This document shows positions 62,301 through 64,000 of a stretch of DNA of 64,000 nucleotides, one piece after another (position 1 is the first letter of the stretch; the number at the start of each line of letters is the position of its first letter). The stretch is from Lampris incognitus (lineage: Eukaryota; Chordata; Actinopteri; Lampriformes; Lampridae), in NCBI RefSeq assembly GCF_029633865.1, contig NC_079219.1, positions 13,688,137-13,752,136 on the forward strand, given 5' to 3'. A model generated the notes under the pieces. The model was not told the origin of the DNA, made no database searches, and saw only the letters and a list, made by a program, of their open reading frames with translations. The position numbers and the translations under genes are program-made.

Positions 62301-62909
62301 AACCAGAGGAGGCGCTAATGCAGCGACCAGGACACATACCCACATCCGGCTTCCCTTCCGCAGACACGGCCAATTGTGTCTGTAGGGACGCCCGCCCAAG
62401 CCGGAGGTAACACGGGGATTCGAACCGGCGATCCCCGTGTTGGTAGGCAACGGAATAGACCGCTATGCTACCTGGAGGCATAATTTGATTGAATATTTTG
62501 AGCCATCAGTTCTGATGATTCCTGTAATCACCGATGCAACCTGGCACGCAGCCAAAAGGGACACCAATACTATAACTGAAAGAACAGGTCTTACATCTCG
62601 GTAACCGTGTTCAGAGCTTCCCCAGACATCTCCGGTAACATTCCTACAGCCAGCGGGGCAGTATACACTAGGGGCAGAACAGAATGACACATGAAAGACC
62701 CTCTTCGTTCCAATGACACAATAAGTTTGGGTTTTAATCAACATAAAATAAACGTTATTCATCTTTGCCTTGGGGAAAACAAATTGTGCAGACGTGACGG
62801 TACAAAGGGCGTAAATTTAGGGCGGTTTTGTGGATCTTGAGAAATTACCACACTTACCTAAAATGTTGTGAAATGAAATGTGATCCACGCTGTAAACATG
62901 AAATGAGAT
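54714..62909 (-). CDS. dcbld1: dcbld1-like transmembrane receptor, C-terminal 486 aa (5' exons outside the window)
   Basis: Minus strand. Eleven exons in gene order: 62909-62858, 62667-62595, 62011-61878, 61731-61694, 61473-61279, 59666-59554, 59408-59237, 58901-58808, 56435-56395, 56254-56147, 55156-54714. All have GT-AG sites and matching phases. It opens with LISCLQRGSHF and YCPAGCRNVTGD, the LCCL domain, which runs through HAGVVSDSLGG. The F5/8-type C (discoidin) domain follows, from CNRNLTISAF to VQVQLRGC. After it come a short stalk, a membrane helix (PVIVGVGVVLGMITCVGCLL) with a basic WWKRRKK stop, and a cytoplasmic tail. The tail has eight YxxP motifs, which in DCBLD proteins are phospho-sites for CRK/CRKL SH2 domains. 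The text fits human DCBLD1 better than DCBLD2 at LCCL (CPAGCR, GSLS..K). The CUB domain and signal peptide must lie beyond position 64000. Confidence 0.88.
55157..56146 (-). other. Intron before the last dcbld1-like coding exon
   Basis: No repeat or other gene recognised. The minus-strand donor AATG|GTAAGA and acceptor ACTCCAG fit a 990-base intron. Confidence 0.5.
56291..56335. repeat. (CA)n microsatellite
   Basis: A near-pure CA run of about 45 bases in an intron of the dcbld1-like gene. Another impure run is at 63050-63105, and the window ends in one (63977-64000). Confidence 0.95.
56590..57502 (+). mobile_element. LTR-retroelement fossil (LTR ends and primer-binding site)
   Basis: A probable LTR ends in GGTTACA at about 57262. 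It is followed at 57264-57281 by TGGTGGCAGCGGTGGGAT, which is complementary to the 3' end of a leucine tRNA and so fits a primer-binding site. A second copy of the LTR 3' part lies at about 57366-57502. The left boundary is uncertain. No capsid, polymerase or envelope coding part is recognised; the element is a broken remnant in a dcbld1-like intron. Confidence 0.5.
57536..57734. repeat. Large hairpin of two inverted tRNA-like segments
   Basis: Arms 57536-57612 and 57658-57734 (77 bases each) are about 88% complementary by eye, with a 45-base loop. Each arm contains GACTGGTTAGCGTTGTCG, an A-box-like segment, and GCGGGTTCGCG, a B-box-like segment. Related text with CCGAGCGGTTAGTGATGTCG occurs in the LTR-like copies at about 57180 and 57422. 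Confidence 0.75.
57735..58807. other. Remainder of the large dcbld1-like intron
   Basis: It may belong to the same retroelement fossil as 56590-57502, since base composition and short CTAG-rich phrases continue. No coding domain is recognised. Confidence 0.35.
59765..60490 (-). mobile_element. Non-LTR retroposon 3' end, minus strand
   Basis: Read on the minus strand, a GC-rich segment with two copies of CCTCACCCAGTAC ends in GGGGGAAACAATGTTTCATT and CAAATAAAGTGTGCC, like a fish retroposon tail. A CATGTACGCAAGTACATG palindrome sits before the tail. The class is uncertain. On the plus strand it is followed at about 60515 by ACCCGGCGTTGCCCGGG. Confidence 0.4.
60491..60885. other. Intronic DNA with an ACCCGGCGTTGCCCGGG motif
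   Basis: Starts with ACTAGCAGAGGTACCCGG, a phrase I recall from dispersed repeats in many animals. The rest is AT-rich with nothing recognised. Confidence 0.3.
60886..61177 (-). mobile_element. tRNA-derived SINE (family A), minus strand
   Basis: The reverse complement carries GTGGTTAGCACTGTTGCC and GAGTTCGAACCCC boxes and the family body, ending near CACTGCTCCTATACAATAGG. It is intronic in the dcbld1-like gene. Confidence 0.85.
62040..62480 (-). mobile_element. tRNA-derived SINE (family B), minus strand
   Basis: It is full length, with the same head and body as the copy at 33378-33825. It begins 29 bases from the acceptor side of exon 61878-62011 of the dcbld1-like gene. Confidence 0.85.
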
Positions 62910-64000
62910 CTGCAAAAGGAAGAAAGCTGGAAATCAGGGAAAATGTCTCGAATAGTGTGTTAGGATGCACTCAGAAAATAGCTTAACTGAAGTTCACCCT
63001 GGGTTGAAATATAACAGCACGCTGAAGCTGCAGACTGGTCTTGGCAACCCCCCCCCCCACACACACACACAGACACACAGACAGACACACACACACCAAC
63101 ATACAGGTAGATACTGTGAGGCTAAAGCACTCCTGCACCCTTATAAGTGTGTGCTATATATTTGGGGACAAGCGGTCCGTCACCGTTGATGTGATGGAAG
63201 CCTATGTCGCTGTGTCTCGGTCCTGGTTCTCACAGTGCAGAGAAAGGTCTTTATCGCATCACGTGGGACGGGGAGTAATTTGTATGACTGACGGCAGCCT
63301 TGGCTCCGGGAAGAGCAGGATTTAATAAACAACCCAGTAAAAACAGGAAACCTGGGATGCATATTGACCATTTCACCGAGAGGAAAGGAAGCATATCTTT
63401 GTACTCGAGTGTGTGTTGGAACTGATGTTGTGAAGTCTACAATAGATCTAAACTCAGCACGAGTACACAATGTTCTAATATTAATAAATAAGAATACATT
63501 TAAACTTCAACACCTTCGTGCGCCTTTTTTTTTTTAAAATAAGTCTCACCACAGTATTGTAATCCCAGGTCTTAGGTCGGTCACAAATGCTGGTATTCAC
63601 CGGTGCACACATCAGAAAGCCGGCGGCGGTTTTGATCGTGGGAGCGCAACGACTTAGTGAATTTTACCTACAAATAACCGCTAATTCGCCAGACTTTGGC
63701 TTGAGACCGGCTTTGCAGTGGTTAACGTGCTGTTGATGCTTCTCAGCCGAGGTGGGGCAGGGGGGGGTATAAAACAGACGAGAACAGAACATAGCTATCC
63801 GCCCACTCAGTGTGGCAGAGTGAAGCCCGAGGCCTCTCTCTCTCTCCATTCACGCTGTTACAGGGAGCCTGCTCTCCTGCCTTTTGAGCAAACACTCGAG
63901 GAGGGACACAGATGGGGTGTGCATGCCAATAAGCGGCGAATGTGCACAAGAACACACATGCACGCACCTCCGTATGTGCGCACACACACACACACACACA
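62910..64000. other. Intron of the dcbld1-like gene to the window edge
   Basis: No CUB-domain exon could be found on the minus strand. CA-rich runs occur at 63050-63105 and from 63977 to the end. The exon-like phrase at 63545-63640 lacks CUB features. Confidence 0.5.

Noticed and set aside
63545-63640. Upstream CUB exon of the dcbld1-like gene
   Set aside because: A donor-like GTGAGA exists on the minus strand, but the text has no CUB pattern and no clear acceptor.

Overview
The window is nuclear DNA from a vertebrate, almost certainly a teleost fish. Genes are split by GT-AG introns, and the repeats are of fish type: two tRNA-derived SINE families, L2-like and Tx1-like LINE pieces, Penelope-like elements with GIY-YIG coding remnants, hAT elements with 8-bp target duplications, and (CA)n/(TA)n microsatellites. 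No species is claimed. Exon models were built by hand from splice sites and reading phase. In every multi-exon model the phases join and the total coding length is a multiple of three.

Layout. (1) 3879-8753 (+): a giant C2H2 zinc-finger gene with about 29 fingers, nearly all in one 4.5-kb last exon. (2) 10867-12050: a decayed zinc-finger gene. (3) 15252-28216 (+): a nine-coding-exon gene of about 2390 aa that joins seven C2H2 fingers of ZNF576-like type to a long lysine-rich disordered region and a complete but catalytically degenerate piggyBac transposase domain with its C-terminal Cys-rich zinc-binding end. (4) 29966-32110 (+): a compact ZNF576-like gene (413 aa, eight fingers, two AT-hooks). 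(5) 38649-45483 (+): a zinc-finger gene (about 1159 aa) in which a three-finger block and its introns were tandemly copied to make extra phase-0 exons, ending in a tail with a CtBP-type PLDLS motif and three SUMO-type motifs. (6) 50010-52207 (+): a 619-aa zinc-finger gene with a His-rich segment. (7) 54714-62909 (-): the 3' eleven coding exons of a dcbld1-like receptor (LCCL, F5/8C discoidin, one membrane span, YxxP-rich tail). Its CUB and signal-peptide exons lie beyond the right edge.

The five intact zinc-finger genes share one strand and form a local cluster of probable nuclear regulators. Two of them (15252-28216 and 29966-32110) share the same first two fingers and are likely paralogues. 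The dcbld1-like gene converges on the cluster from the other strand and is probably unrelated in function. Space between and inside genes is filled with nested repeats, including a hAT element at 32352-34670 holding two LINE types and a SINE, and several large inverted-repeat structures.

The strongest candidate for something undescribed is the zinc-finger/piggyBac chimera, followed by the exon-copied PLDLS-motif gene.
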